From: Latrodectus hesperus
Lineage: Eukaryota > Arthropoda > Arachnida > Araneae > Theridiidae
Length of the DNA: 64,000 nucleotides
NCBI GenBank assembly: GCA_037975125.1
Contig: CM075853.1
Span: 28,758,295 to 28,822,294 of the forward strand
Direction: 5' to 3'
The first letter of the stretch is position 1. The number at the start of each line of letters is the position of its first letter. The notes under the pieces are model-generated. The model was not told where the DNA came from. It ran no database searches and saw only the letters and a program-made list of their open reading frames with translations. Positions 45,664-58,888 of this stretch are shown here, one piece after another. The translations under genes were made by a program, and so were the position numbers.

Positions 45664-48490
45664 GACAAAAAATCTATCTAACGAAGTAGATTCTTTCACC
45701 AAAACCTAACAATACGAAATAAAAAAGAACAACAGTGTAACAGATAGAATTCTCGTATCTGCCAAATATACCAGATAGCAAATTTGCACCTGCTCTTTGC
45801 TTTTCAGACAGAATAAGAATAAAAGAATTATGGTCGTATTTACTTCAAACAATGTTTCGCCAATTTTCTGCCAAATAGCCACATCTCTTCTGAGATATCT
45901 CAGTCACTGGGATGTGCAAAAGGAATTGCTAGTTATTTATAGTAACCACATATCATCTACGAATGCCATCCTGCAAATCATTAATATCTCTATGCACCTT
46001 CTAAAGATAATTATATTCAATAGAATTTTTATACTCTTCACGATTTAAAATAAGTACGTAACTTGGATTATAGAAATACCTTAACTGCGTGGTTAAAATA
46101 ATTGTTAGCATGGGACCATGACGAGAAATCGTAAGTTACTTGTATCTTTAAGAAAGTTTATTAAGATTGTTTAAATATGTGAAAGAAAAAAATTGCTTTG
46201 CCGGGACCAGAGTCATAAAGGTTATAAATACATATGATTCAAAATAACCTTTTAGATTTGAAAGAAATTTTGAAATAATGTATGTAATTTAAAAAAATCT
46301 GTAAATATTTATTTAAATATAGATTTCATCACTATACTACTTACTTCTAATTAAAATATAATGTAGAAATAATTTAAAAGCAATATGCTCATTAGAAACA
46401 TTCTTTGGTATCTCATCGCCAAATTAGTTCTATAGATTTAAATATTTACTACTTTGTAAAAATTCTTATAAAAGCATCAACTTTTCAACTATATTTGAAC
46501 CTGCGGATCAAGTTTATTTTTAAATAATAATGCATGATATTAGAGTCAGAATGAATTAAAAAAAACTATTAAAATAATACTTTAGATGTGAATACGTAAC
46601 ATTTACGTTAGATTTTTAATTTGCTTAAACATTAATCGTAAGCACTAAAGGAAAAAAAGAGGTTGAACTAACGAAGTGACGCCAAACGATCAAATGCCAA
46701 GCTTTCGTTCAACATCCAATTTTTCCCACTGTTTTTGTATGTTTTCGAATCAAAATAAATTAATAGCATTCTCACTAAAATAAAACACTGACACAGAAAT
46801 TTGATTTTGTAAGTTATCATTTGCTAGGCGAGATGGAACAGGAAGCAAAACCATACAAATTTCTACCATGACGCCAAAAATTTATATAAGTTCCTAAAGT
46901 ATTATTAATCAAAGTTAGACTTAATAGGATTTAAAATTAATTAAAATCATAGCTTTTAAAATTAACTGTATGCTTTATTTATTTGTAACGTAACAGTTCT
47001 ATGAATACATTTTAATTCTTAGAAATAGTAGTGTGTATTTAGCAATAATTTGTTTCGTATTACACGAACAAAAAATGAAAACAGTATTATGTGTTTTAAA
47101 TTTAAATTATGCTCATTGAAAATCTATTGAAATATATCAAACATGCTTCTAATAATAATTATTATAACTAATTAGAAATTTTTAAAATATATATTTTATT
47201 AAAATTATATTTTAATCTAAAGTTAGGTAATTATCTATAATATAATAAATATGTAGGTCTAGCTGGTACAAATATAATAATAATGAGATGCATGTATAAG
47301 AAAGTAATAATAATTTTTATAAAGTTAGGCTTTTAGAATTTAAAATGTTCTTATTCAATTTCAAATTAAAGAAAATTTTTTTCAAATTCTACTTACTAGA
47401 ATGCTTTTAAAATATATCGATTTCTTCTAACTTAGATGACTTATAGTGGCTTCTGGTGCATTATTAGGAGAAAAAAAGACTTTGTGATGCATAATTTGTA
47501 AATTTTCATAAGCTTTATATAATTTTACTTCATTGTACTTTATAGCTCAAAATTCATAATCTATCATATATTTTCCAATTAAATAATTTTAAATTAATAT
47601 ATAACTTTTTTATTGTTGTAAAAAATCAAATGTTAATGAAATCTTTTAATTTATCATTTCAAGCTTTAAGGGGTCATTCCATTTGAAAATTTCAAACTTT
47701 AAAAAAACTCGAAATTTGTGAAAACTACATCATTGTTATCAGCTTCCATTTGAGACCACATAAAGTATTTTTAAACTTTTTTGTATCACTAGAATTATTT
47801 TTTAATCTTCTTAAATAAAAATATTGAGTTTTAAATATCTGAAATTTTATTATTAACGCATTTAAAATTCTAAAGCATTGTTTAAAAGTTTATCTGAAAA
47901 AGAAACTAGTAAAAGCCTTGATTTGACCTACAACTTGATGTAACTTAATTATTTTTTCCTTATATTTATGTAAAAAAAATTTTGCTAAGTTTTAAATTAA
48001 CATTTAAAAGATGTAGATTTCTCGAAATATAAAATAAGTTTTAAATTCGGGGAGTTTCAAAGTATTATCAAGTAGAATCAGAAATTATGACCAAAACCTT
48101 AGCCATTATAGATGTAAAAACATTTAAATGAAGACCATAATCACATAATAATTATTTTTTCTTTAATATTTTAACTCCTGCATTCACTGAGATTCTACTT
48201 TTAAAATTTTGGATTATAAAATCTATATCAATAAAAATATCTGATTTTTTCCAACTCCCAAAATAAACTCTGATATTAAAATTTATTCATATATTAAGTC
48301 TTTTAAATACTATGAAATTGTACATTATATTAATATTAAATATCAATTAGCTTTTTAGTATCATAGAAATTAAAATATTTGAATTTTTTAAATCAAATAT
48401 TGCTGATTGTTTAAAAAATAATTATCCAAAAACCTCATTAAAAAAACTGAAAAACATTGATTTTCTAATAAGGATTTTGTTTAAAACATT
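45664..48490. other. AT-rich intergenic DNA
   Basis: No gene recognised. The segment 46660-46880 is slightly less AT-rich and has 'TGACGCCAAA' at both ends (about 46678 and 46869), which may mark a small repeat. The frame at 45797-46048 has no recognisable domain. Confidence 0.45.
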
Positions 48491-48491
48491 G

Positions 48492-48655
48492 TTTCTAGTA
48501 AGAAAAAACATTATTTCTAATAAGGAAAAACACTGTTTCTAATAAGGAAAACACTGTTTCTAATAAGGAAAAACATTATTTATAATAAGGAAAAATATTG
48601 TTTCTAATAAGGAAAAACATAGTTTCTACTATGGAAAAACATCGTTTCTAATAAC
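48492..48655. repeat. 22-bp tandem repeat, about 7.5 copies
   Basis: Units resemble GTTTCTAATAAGGAAAAACA plus two bases. Unit starts fall at about 48492, 48514, 48536, 48556, 48578, 48600, 48622 and 48644. The copies differ at one or two positions each, and one is two bases short. Confidence 0.93.
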
Positions 48656-48659
48656 GATT

Positions 48660-51240
48660 TGCTTCAATGTATTACGAAGTATATGCATCGAAACAAATCA
48701 TTATTAGAAAGATATATTTTTTGAAACATAAAGCTTCATTAAAGGAATGATTCCAATCATTTAATTCAAATGAGAGATTACTAACTTAAAAATAAAATAT
48801 TTTGTTTGATTTGGAATGAGATTCTTACTGTCCTGTAAGATTCCTTAAATCCTGTCTAGTTTTTCTTCCGCTGAATTGATTTGCGGTTATGTAGTAAATA
48901 AATTACTATATTTTGATAACAATTGTGTCTTACATACTTAGTAATCAACTAAACTAGCTCTAACTTGCAAATTAATGATGACAGTATAATGATGACATTA
49001 TCACATAATAAATAATTTATCTTTGTTTAGTTATTTAAGATTAATCATACTTAAATTTTAAAATGTCTAAATTATATTTAATAGTTCCATGATTTCATAT
49101 TTTAATATAGACTGAAAAAAATTATGTTGGAAATGCCAAAATATCAAGACCAATTTTAGAAAAACTGTGAGATGTTTCCTAAATTTCTGTGTTGAAATGA
49201 CTTAAACAGAAATTGTATAAATTATGCATCACAATTTCGAAGTAATCTATTCAAATTACTCTTCATATACAATTTGAATCTTCAATAAGCATTGTTTAAA
49301 CAAAACGTCCACATTTTAAAGCAACTTTGCTTACATCCGTCCATATTTAAACTTTTTTATAGCTTCCGTCCTACTGACACTTATTACACAAAATGCAATA
49401 CATGAATTTATTATGCTTTATATTTCTGATTTATCCCTGTAAAATAAGAGTGTTAATATAATGCTTGTTGTGTTTGCTGATGTTTATGAAATGTGGAAAT
49501 CCCGTTGTTAAGCAGTAAAAACTCTATAATCTGAACAAAAGATATCTTATTAATAATACAAAAATTTTAATTTGAAAAAATTTAAGACGGTTTGTTAATT
49601 ACGAACACTATTTTATATCATATTCTCTATTTTTATAAAGATTTTAGAAAAGTTGGATGATAATATCAATGCTATATTAAAAATGCTTCATGTTGGAGGG
49701 AATTAATATTAATATAAAGCCTGAAATGGAATTTTTATAAATATTATTTGTTATTTTAATAAAAAAATGAAATTACTAAAAACAAATAGAAAAATTAAAA
49801 ATTACAAATAAAGTTGCGAAAATTCACAGAAAAATTAATTTTCGTAAATAAATATTTTGATCATGAAGCTATTTTTTATTTATTGTTTAAACATTTCAAA
49901 GAATAAATATTTAAGAAATGTTTAGTCTACAAAGATTTTTTTCCTTAATTTAATAAAATGTTCCTTCTTGGGTTGAATTAAGCTCTTATGGATTATAGTA
50001 AAAATAAAATATATTTTAATAAATGTAAATTAAGCAAACGGAATTTAAAATTCTGTTTCAATAAATTACTTTATTCTCGTATGTAATTCAGTAAATTATT
50101 ATTTCCTAAATTTTTCTAAAAATAATGAACTTAAAACTTTTATTTAATTGAATTTGGGATCAGAAAATCTAGTAAAGTAAATAAAAAGTGTTTATCAGAT
50201 ATTGATAAAATTATAATAAATAAAAAATAATAGCACTTCTAACCTAATATAATGAGCTGAATGCAAAAATAAAGTTTATAAACAAAATGGAGTTATTATG
50301 ATATTTTTCATTATTAATAATAAATAAATTAAAGTAATTATAGAATAATGATATAACAAATGAATCTCATATAATTGCATTTTTAATAAGTTTAACTAAA
50401 TAAATTCTTCATTGAATATCATTTTTTTCATATTTTATTCTATCTTCTTGTTTCAATTATTGAGTTTATACTGCAAATTTTCCTTTGAAGTTAAGTTTTG
50501 TTTTCCTGTTAATTATATATGTATAAATATATATAATATTTATCTTAATAATATGATATAAAATGTGAAATTCACGACAAATATTTATATATCTGCATTT
50601 ACATTCTTTTTTCAGAATTTATTTTAGAAATTTAAAAATTTTGGTTCTATTTCCAGTTTTTATATTAGCTTTTTCTGTGCTATGAGAATATATAACTTAA
50701 AAGTAAAAGCAGTTGTTCAACGTTTAAAATTTCATTTCTAGTAAAATAATTCTTCATTTCATTTATTAGATAAATTTATTACTAACATATTAAAATTTAA
50801 ATACATTAAAGAAATAAATCATGCAAATAAATTTATTTATAGTTCCAACATTATTTACACTATTTCTTGAAAATTTGAAAATATAAGTTAAAAATTTATA
50901 ATATTATAGAGGCTACATTTGTTTCATAAATTGATTAAAAATCCAGAAATAAAAAAATTAAGAATGTGAGATTTCATTAGATATCTACTGTAAAATTTTT
51001 ATAGAAAATAAAGACTTTCTTGATACATTCATAGTAATAAATTCAATTTTTATTGGAACTGAATTTCGAGAAATTAATTCATTTTTAAAACCCTTTAATT
51101 AAAGAAGATAATGAAATAATATTTAAAAAAATAAAAAACAATAAGGCGTAATTAAGTATGTATGTCATATTTTAAAATTATTTACAAACAAATTATTAAT
51201 AAGAAAAAACTTCTTAAGAAAACAAATGTCTTAAGAAACC
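48660..51240. other. AT-rich intergenic DNA
   Basis: Extremely A/T-rich with nothing recognised. Confidence 0.5.
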
Positions 51241-51244
51241 ACAC

Positions 51245-51800
51245 TTCTTAAGAAATCAAATGAAAATCATTCAAATGATTTTTTAATGATTATGAATTGT
51301 TTTCTATCCTTCACAAATTATTTTTTAATAATTTTTAATCCGCAAAATTAAATTACTGAAATTACTTTTAAATTACAAATGATTTTGTTTAATTTTTCCC
51401 CATTAAAATTATTTTTAATGGGGAAAAAATTAAACAAAATTAAATTATTTTTCAAAGAAAAATTGAATAAATTAATAATTTTTCAAAGAAAAACTCGAAA
51501 GATTTTTAATAATTATTAATGACTTCTATTTCATTTTAAAGATATTTTTAACAATTTTAATACACAAAATTAAATTTACTTTTAATGAGGAAAAATTAAA
51601 CAAAATTAAATTATTTTTTCTGAGAGAAATCAAATGAAGAGATCTCTCAAACAATTTTTAATGATCCTTACTGATTTTTCTTTCACTTTAAAAAGCTATT
51701 TTTTTAAATTTAACAAATTTAAATTACTTTCAATAAAAAATATTATTTCTGAGAAAAATGAAATGAAAATCATTCGAATGATTTTAGACATTATAATGAT
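51245..51800. repeat. Degenerate AT-rich direct repeats with a long hairpin
   Basis: Phrases such as 'AAATGAAAATCATTC(A/G)AATG' (51260 and 51761), 'GGAAAAATTAAACAAAATTA' (51423 and 51589) and 'TTTTTAATGA' recur at irregular spacing. Inside, 51382-51408 and 51412-51440 form an inverted repeat that pairs throughout except for one bulged base, around the core TTTTCCCCATTAAAA. Confidence 0.65.
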
Positions 51801-53898
51801 GCTCATTTGTCAGCCCATTGATTCATTAAGCTCAATTTGGTTTCAGAGAAAAGAAAACTTTTCATTTAAAATAAAGTATTTTAAAATATCATTAATGTTA
51901 AATTAACACAGATTCAGAAAACTTATTAAAATCATAATTGATCACTAGAGTAAATCAATATTCTATTATATGAGATTAGTTCAGGGAAGTTTTATATTTT
52001 ATTATAGGTGAAAAGATTTCGCATGATTATAGTTTTTAAAATAAAATTATATATAATTTTTAATATTTTCAGTTGTGAGAATTACTAAATGTTACTTATC
52101 ACTTATTTTGGTTTATGTCCTTCTCTACTTTAAACATTTGCTGATTGCTTTAATTATGAATGTGTTCCATTTATTGCAATATACTGTACTAAGTTGAGTT
52201 TATCTTTTGCTAAATATTTTTCTATGCTTTGCACACAAGTTGTATGAATTAAAATGTTTGTCAAAATAATAATAAATAAATAATTATAATATTTCTTTTT
52301 TCTATTAATAGTTTATTTCTTTTTGATGTGCAATCATTTCAGAAACTATCTTTTCTATGACATGAAACACCTCAGATTGTTTCCATGTGATCTGTACAGT
52401 TTTGTAAAAAAAATATTCAAATGTTGTGCATATGTATAAATGCCGACAAATAAAAATTGTAAAATCAATCATGGACCTAATAAATAAAGTGCTTTGCTAA
52501 CATAACGTGTTCAATTCACTAAAACACATTGTATATTGAAAACGACAAAAACGAACATTGTTTTTTTTTTAATGTGTACTTATCAATTATACAGTAATCA
52601 AAATAAATTCTTCATAATGACTTATTCTGTACTCTTACATTTTGAGAAAAAAAATTTTTTGCGCTTACAGAAAATTAAAATCATTTGGATGCTAGGAAAT
52701 TGAATATTTTTTCAATTAATTTTGTATTATTTCAAGACTTTTCAATGCGTTTTTTTATCAATATTCAGTCAATCGTGAATTAAAGAAATGTTGTTAATCA
52801 AGTATATAATATGCTTCGAATATATAAGAGAAATATTTTTTTTCTTATAAATTAAGAATAAATGGTGAATGCTTCAGCTCAATTATTAAAACATTCCTGA
52901 TTTCTCAAACAAATATTCCTCATAATAACAAATGTATATAGAGAAAAATATTTCAGAACTTTTAACTTTTATTATTAATGTTATTTTCCCCTTTGTTCTC
53001 TTCTAAATTTTAAAAGCAGTAATTTTAAGCTTATTTTATTTTATCTTATTTTATTTAAGCTTATTATAATATATTTCAGTATGAAGTATCTTTTCTACTA
53101 ACCTTATATCACTATATTCAAAAAAATATTTTAGATAAAAATGTTATGTAAAAAAACGCTTGCAAATGTGTAAATATGAAGATAAATGTTTCACAAATAA
53201 TATATAGTGTAGCTATTTTTAAAATTCATTATTATATAAGATCCTATGTTTCTTAATCAGAATTCATTTAAATAATACTTGGTGATTTTCAAAATGTTTA
53301 CTTTTTCCTGAGTTAGAAAAGACGTAATAAATCAAATAAAACCTCCTTAATTATAATTCATCCTTTCTTATTCATATTAGTTAAATAACACAACGGAAAG
53401 AATATCATAATTAAAAAAGTAATTAGAAAAGGAAATTTATTTTTACCATTTCTTATTATTATAGTCAATATTCATTTTTCTTTTATAATTTACTGAACGC
53501 TATTCTTAGTACAGTAATGATAAGTTTCAACTCGTAAAATTTTGTTAATGTAGAAATTAAACTTTTACTTCATAAATGATAAATATAAGAAATTTAATTT
53601 GTTATATTTATCGTTGAACAATAAATCAAAATGAAATAAATTCATGTCTCCATCAATTATTGATCATCTCATTATTCATGAAGGGCTTTGTTTTAAACAG
53701 TGACTTATTTTTGAATTAAAACGCGATTCTAATGTGTTAACATATACAATATAATTCAAATTATAGTAAAACAACAAAATATTTTTACCTGACTCTCGAA
53801 GTACTGAAATCAATAAACCTATCCAATATATTAGCAAAATCGAATATATCTATAAAAAATTTCCAACCTTGACACTCATTTCATATTATTTTTAATTA
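51801..53898. other. AT-rich intergenic DNA
   Basis: No feature recognised. Confidence 0.5.
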
Positions 53899-53910
53899 TT
53901 ATTAAATTTT

Positions 53911-54205
53911 GAAGTCCGGTGGCTTAGTGGTAGCATTTCACGCTTCCAAGGCACATGTCCCGAGGTTCGATCCTCGGACTGGGCAAGGTCGATTCAGCCT
54001 TTCATTTCTTCAGTGGGTCGATAAACTTGAGTACCAAGCATATATACTTGGGAACTAAATACTGGGGGTTTCGTACTAGGCTAACCACCTAATCGGGAAA
54101 TATGCTTCGCAACCCAAGGCCTCTCGGACAGGAAGACAGAGATAGACACTATAGGCCTTGTGGCCCACATGGGCTGTCTGTGCTGCATAGTTTAGTTTAG
54201 TAATG
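53911..54205 (+). mobile_element. tRNA-Gly-like SINE with a 12-base target-site duplication
   Basis: The head (53914-53985) resembles a glycine tRNA with TCC at the anticodon position. The acceptor arms GTCCGGT/ACTGGGC pair with two G-U, the A-box reads TGGCTTAGTGGTAGC and the B-box GGTTCGATCC. The T loop is one base short, and a ~220-base unrelated body follows ('GTGGGTCGATAAACTTGAGT', 'TAGGCCTTGTGGCCCACATG') ending in a GTTTAGTTTAG tail. TTATTAAATTTT flanks the element at 53899-53910 and 54206-54217. It is therefore a mobile SINE, not a tRNA gene. Confidence 0.92.
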
Positions 54206-54230
54206 TTATTAAATTTTAGAACAGTACATA

Positions 54231-54450
54231 TTTATTTATTACATTACATATATTCAGACTTGTTTGCTTGATTCTTGAGATCCGCTTGTAAGTCTTCGTC
54301 GATATTAGGACAAATAGCACAATGACAGATGTACAACCACAGAAGAATAACGAAGAAAACACCCAGGGCCACGGTGGGAATCGAAGCCACACTCCTACGC
54401 TCTCAAGCGATTAGCAGTGATGCCTTTGACCACTCAGCCACGGAGCGCTC
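54231..54450 (-). mobile_element. tRNA-Ser-like SINE with a 13-base target-site duplication
   Basis: On the - strand the head (54450-54366) resembles serine tRNA with GCT at the anticodon position: 'GTGGCTGAGTGGTCAAAGGC', 'CTGCTAATC', a long variable arm and 'GGCTTCGATTCCCACC'. The anticodon stem no longer pairs. The body runs left to an A/T-rich tail at 54231-54260. AGAACAGTACATA occurs at 54218-54230 and 54451-54463, a perfect duplication. The element inserted immediately beside the SINE at 53911-54205. Confidence 0.92.
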
Positions 54451-54463
54451 AGAACAGTACATA

Positions 54464-55137
54464 ATAATACATTTTATTATGTAAACAAAATATTGGTAAA
54501 TTTTAATTATTCTTCTTAACAAGACGGAATTCCAATTATATATTAAAAATATAAAAAGTAAATTTACATATTGAATAAAACTATGATATCCCTCCATTTT
54601 TAACATGATATAATAATTTACAAATATTTGAGATAATGCTGATCAAGAAATGATTATTTTCTTTATTGTTTTATACTGAAATTTTCTTTGAGACAGTGTC
54701 AATTCAATTCATTAATTCAGAAATAGTTTATATATATATTTTTCGTTATACAGGGGTATGTCGTTATAGAGAGGTATTTATTTCTAATAGAGGTGGGCAA
54801 TCGTAACAGAGATGGAATAACGCGTTTCATATACTATAAAGAATGACACAATGTAATTAAGTCTGTAAATTCAAATTTTATTAAATTTGACTTAATTTGA
54901 TTTTATTCATGTAATTGAAGTGAAGGAAATTATAAAAACATTATTTCGAACTTTTTGATTATAAATATGAAATATAAAAACGAATTAGTTAAATTTACAA
55001 TATTTAAACCAAATCTATAAATCAAATATTTTACATTTAGTGTATAATTTTTTAAGGCAGTTCACAGTAATTTTTGTATACATTCTTTAGCAAAGAGAAC
55101 GACAATGTGACTTCAAGAGATTTTAACTCAAGCAAAT
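54464..55137. other. AT-rich intergenic DNA
   Basis: No feature recognised. Confidence 0.5.
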
Positions 55138-55147
55138 TCTCCACATA

Positions 55148-55496
55148 GAGGTCGCAGTGGTCATGTTGTTAGGACGTCCGCTTTCGTTATCGGGAGGTAT
55201 TCAAATCACGATCCAATCGAAGACCCACCATATTCACTAATGCCTGCTGGGCCAAGTGAAATACCCTATGGTTGCAATGTCCTCCATGTAAAATGATACC
55301 TCTCTGGCTTACAGACCGAGTCATTGAGTCTTCTGCTTGGGCTATGCGTCTACATTATGAAAATTCACTGACTTTCAGGACGACGATGGCACACCCACTG
55401 GCCACACCATACTATAAGTTGCCTTCACTTCCACTGCTTGTACTGGTGGAATATCCTAGTAGCGGCCGAGAATTAGAAATAAAAAAAATTATGTAG
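55148..55496 (+). mobile_element. SINE with a perfect 10-base target-site duplication
   Basis: A 349-base element flanked by TCTCCACATA at 55138-55147 and 55497-55506. The head has promoter-like boxes ('GTCGCAGTGGTCATGTTGTT' and 'GGTATTCAAATC'); the body is less AT-rich and the end is an A-rich tail. It aligns to 33600-33935. The frame that crosses it (55272-55496) is not a gene. Confidence 0.9.
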
Positions 55497-55506
55497 TCTC
55501 CACATA

Positions 55507-58500
55507 ACTTTAAAGAAAATGAAAGAGATAAAAATGTTTAGCGACTACTCTTTTGAGAAAAAGAAAATTTGCTTCTGTATATTGTGAAAACAAAGGACTA
55601 AAATAATAGTATTTCTCGTATGTAAATAATAATTGCAGAAAATAATAAGACATACAGAATTCAAAATATAAACTCAATGAAATCTATAAAAAAATATTGA
55701 ATTAATTTACGAAAATATTCACTGAAAAAGTTTTGAAATAATAAGAACAAATTTAAATTTTTTGTGAAAGAAAAATAAGTAGTCAAATGTTCCCTTGTTA
55801 AAATGTTAAGTTTGTTCCAGCATTCAAATATCACTAAATTAATCGCTGAGCTGTTCGACACAGAATTGAGTTTTATTAAGAATACTGAATTTTAAAAAGG
55901 AATCGCCTTGAAATGCACTTTTTGAATTTCATCACGTTGCTTTTGAAAATAATTAATAACTTTTGAAATAACTTGATACGAATGTAAAAGAGTATAAAAT
56001 CTTATAAATTTGTTTTAATAAGAACCACACAAATGATAATTTAAAAAATCATAGTGGATTCTCAACCTATAGATTAAAAAATATATAGCCCAAAAACTTT
56101 TTAACATTTATTATCACTTATTTCTTTTATCTCTTTATCAATGATTTCAAAATAACTTTTTAATCACTGATTACTGATTATAGGCAAAAGTATTTCAAGC
56201 AGTATGGATAAATTCATGTCCCAACACTGTTTTCATTCTATCACTTCAGTGTTCATTTTGAAATGTTTAAGTGTATTCCATAACCCTCTTCTTGATTCTA
56301 CTCTCCCACAGATCAGACAGGCTGCAGTAGTCTCAATTTTATATGAATAATTGAACGACTTATTAAGTGTAATTGAAATTAAATAATAAAGAAAATTGCT
56401 TGATTTAAATAATAGACAAATACTGCATTTATGGAGGAGTATTTACAATAAAACGTTATGCAATAAAATATTGAAATTACTTTTAAAATAGTTCTAACTT
56501 AATCTTTTAGTTCATTATTACATTTTTTATTGCTTCTCAAAGCATTATAACAATAAATATATGACTTGTTATTAACTGGCCAATCCAATCTACTTTTTAG
56601 ATATATTCTGCAATAGATGTTTATAGCATATTCTATTGCAGATTATTTATATCACTTTCAAATGCTTTGTTTTATCTAAGTAGATCTTAGATTTAATTTA
56701 GCAGATCTTTGCATTTTTTCACCATAAGCTGATTTTTTTGTTTTTGTTCATCTAAATATAATTAATACTTGCTTGACACTAGCAGCAGTACTACGACCAT
56801 TGCTAATTTTATAATATTAATATTTCCCATGTTTTGGATATGATTTTACAAATATTCTTAGCAACAACCAATTGATCTTTTATTTTCCATCATCAGATTG
56901 TTTAAAAAAAACTGAATAGAGTTGGAATGAGAGTAGTGAACATAAATTAACTAATTTTTATCAATGAAAATAGTTTTGTTTGTATTACAGCAATTGAAAA
57001 AATCTACTTATAATATATCAAATAATTCTTAATACAGTATTAAAGTCCTACAAATTGAATCAATATACGATTTAAAATCTAATAAGACGAATTTTTTTAT
57101 GAGTCACTTTCTGCTTAATGGATCTTCTAAATCTCCATTAAATTGTTGGTCACCATCACAATTCGAGAATATAAATTTGTCATATCTATTCAAGCTACAA
57201 TATATTAAAAATGATTCACAAATTGAAAAAAGTTATCTTCTGTTTTTTATTTGGAGTCTTGCTTTTTTCTAATAGGAACAACAAATTCAAATATTATTTA
57301 AATTATTTTTTGATCCACATAATTTTCAATTTTAAAAAATGATCAAATTTAGTTTTTCTAACAAAAAATTTATCTAAAGAAATGCAATTTTTCAGGAGTG
57401 AATCATTATTTTCCAAGAGCAACACCAGTTTTATAGTACCTGAACTGAAACATATTAATTCAAGGAATTATTATGAGCCTTGTTTCAAATTGAATTTAGA
57501 AAGATAAAAATAGCTTATATTTATTCTAAACATACTATGTGTATGCTTCTTCTACTGAAAATCACTAATTTTTAGAATTTATAATACATTTTCGTCGTTA
57601 TCAAAAAGTTTAATACGCTGAATAAAAAATTAATTTTTTTACAAGTTTGAATTAATGAATTTTTTATTAATATACTTTTTTTTTATAAAAATTCTCAACC
57701 CAAACATAACATTCATCACAAAATCAATTAAGTTAATCAAATCAATTAATTTAATTAAATTTAAATTGAGAAGAGCACAATCTTGTGCATTTCTCAATTT
57801 AAAATACCTCATTGCAAACAGTGTAAAAAAGAAATATTTGTTTCAGAAATTTTAAATACTAGAGATTTTATTTAGAATTCACTTTAACTTATTCATTTAC
57901 TCATTTTTATTAATAAAAATGAGGAATATACATTTTCCCCCATTTGGAAATATTTTATTGGAAGAACAATAAATTTTCCTAAAGATTTCTTAAAAATATG
58001 GAATAGTTGGCAAGAATAATACATTTTTTAAATGAGAGGATTAGAATCACTTCAGCAGATTTAAACCCATAAAGTTTACAAAAAAATTTAATATTGAACA
58101 AACAGTTCCACACACACACATAAACTCAGTTTCTTGTAACAAATTTTAACTATGTAACCAGATTTTTTATAAAATAATTTTACAAATATGTTAATTTCAG
58201 ACTAATTTCTATAAAAGAAAATAATACTTACTAGAAAGTGATTATAGTCCAGACAGAGGTGTAGATTAAATAAAGTAATAGGATAACATTATCAATTTTA
58301 ACATTTTACTTTTAAGATTGTTATCAATTTTAACATTTATTGAAGTTATTACATGAACAACTGTTTCGTAAATCTTCATAATTTTATTTTATCCTACAAA
58401 ATACCAAAATAAAAAAATATTTAATGTATTAAAGTTTAAGAATAACTAACTTTTTATAAAATTTAATAAAAAAATAAATTATTAAATTTTGTAAAAGTAA

Positions 58501-58735
58501 AAAGTTGTTTTTCTAACTTGATTTTAATAAATTTTAAATTTTACACACTTGTACTACACAAATTAAATATGTGCTCTTACAATCATAAATATACACATGC
58601 ACAAGCATACATATATATATTTGTTTGAATTTGTATTCCTTTCTACTTTTAGATTTCTAAAACACTCAAATTGTAAATATTTATCACGAAACTAATTAAA
58701 TAACAAGATTATAAAACAAAAATAAATAATGTACA
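55507..58735. other. AT-rich intergenic DNA
   Basis: No gene or known repeat is seen up to the poly(A) site of the proline-rich gene. Confidence 0.5.
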
Positions 58736-58755
58736 CTACTTTTACACAAGTACAT

Positions 58756-58761
58756 TTTATT
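58756..58761 (-). promoter_or_regulatory. Poly(A) signal of the proline-rich gene
   Basis: AATAAA on the - strand, 128 bases past the stop codon. It is followed about 20-30 bases later by GT-rich sequence (GTGTA). It implies a short 3' untranslated region ending near 58735. Confidence 0.6.
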
Positions 58762-58888
58762 GCATAGCTGTTGCAGTTACTGTAAAATGTAATAATTTAC
58801 AAAGAAAATAATAAAAACTGTTGGATGAATATATTACAGAATTATGTAGTTTCAGTTTAAAATACATATACAATCTTTCCATTTTGGT

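Noticed and set aside
48492..48655. CRISPR-like array
   Set aside because: The repeats are directly contiguous with no unique spacers, and the DNA is eukaryotic.
47660..48750. Transposon beginning 'GGGGTCATTCCATTTGAAA'
   Set aside because: No matching inverted terminus was found downstream.
53914..53985. A functional tRNA-Gly gene
   Set aside because: The T loop is one base short, and the tRNA-like part is the head of an element with its own body, tail and target duplication, so it is a SINE.
54366..54450. A functional tRNA-Ser(GCT) gene on the - strand
   Set aside because: The anticodon stem does not pair, and the sequence is the head of a SINE bounded by a 13-base duplication.
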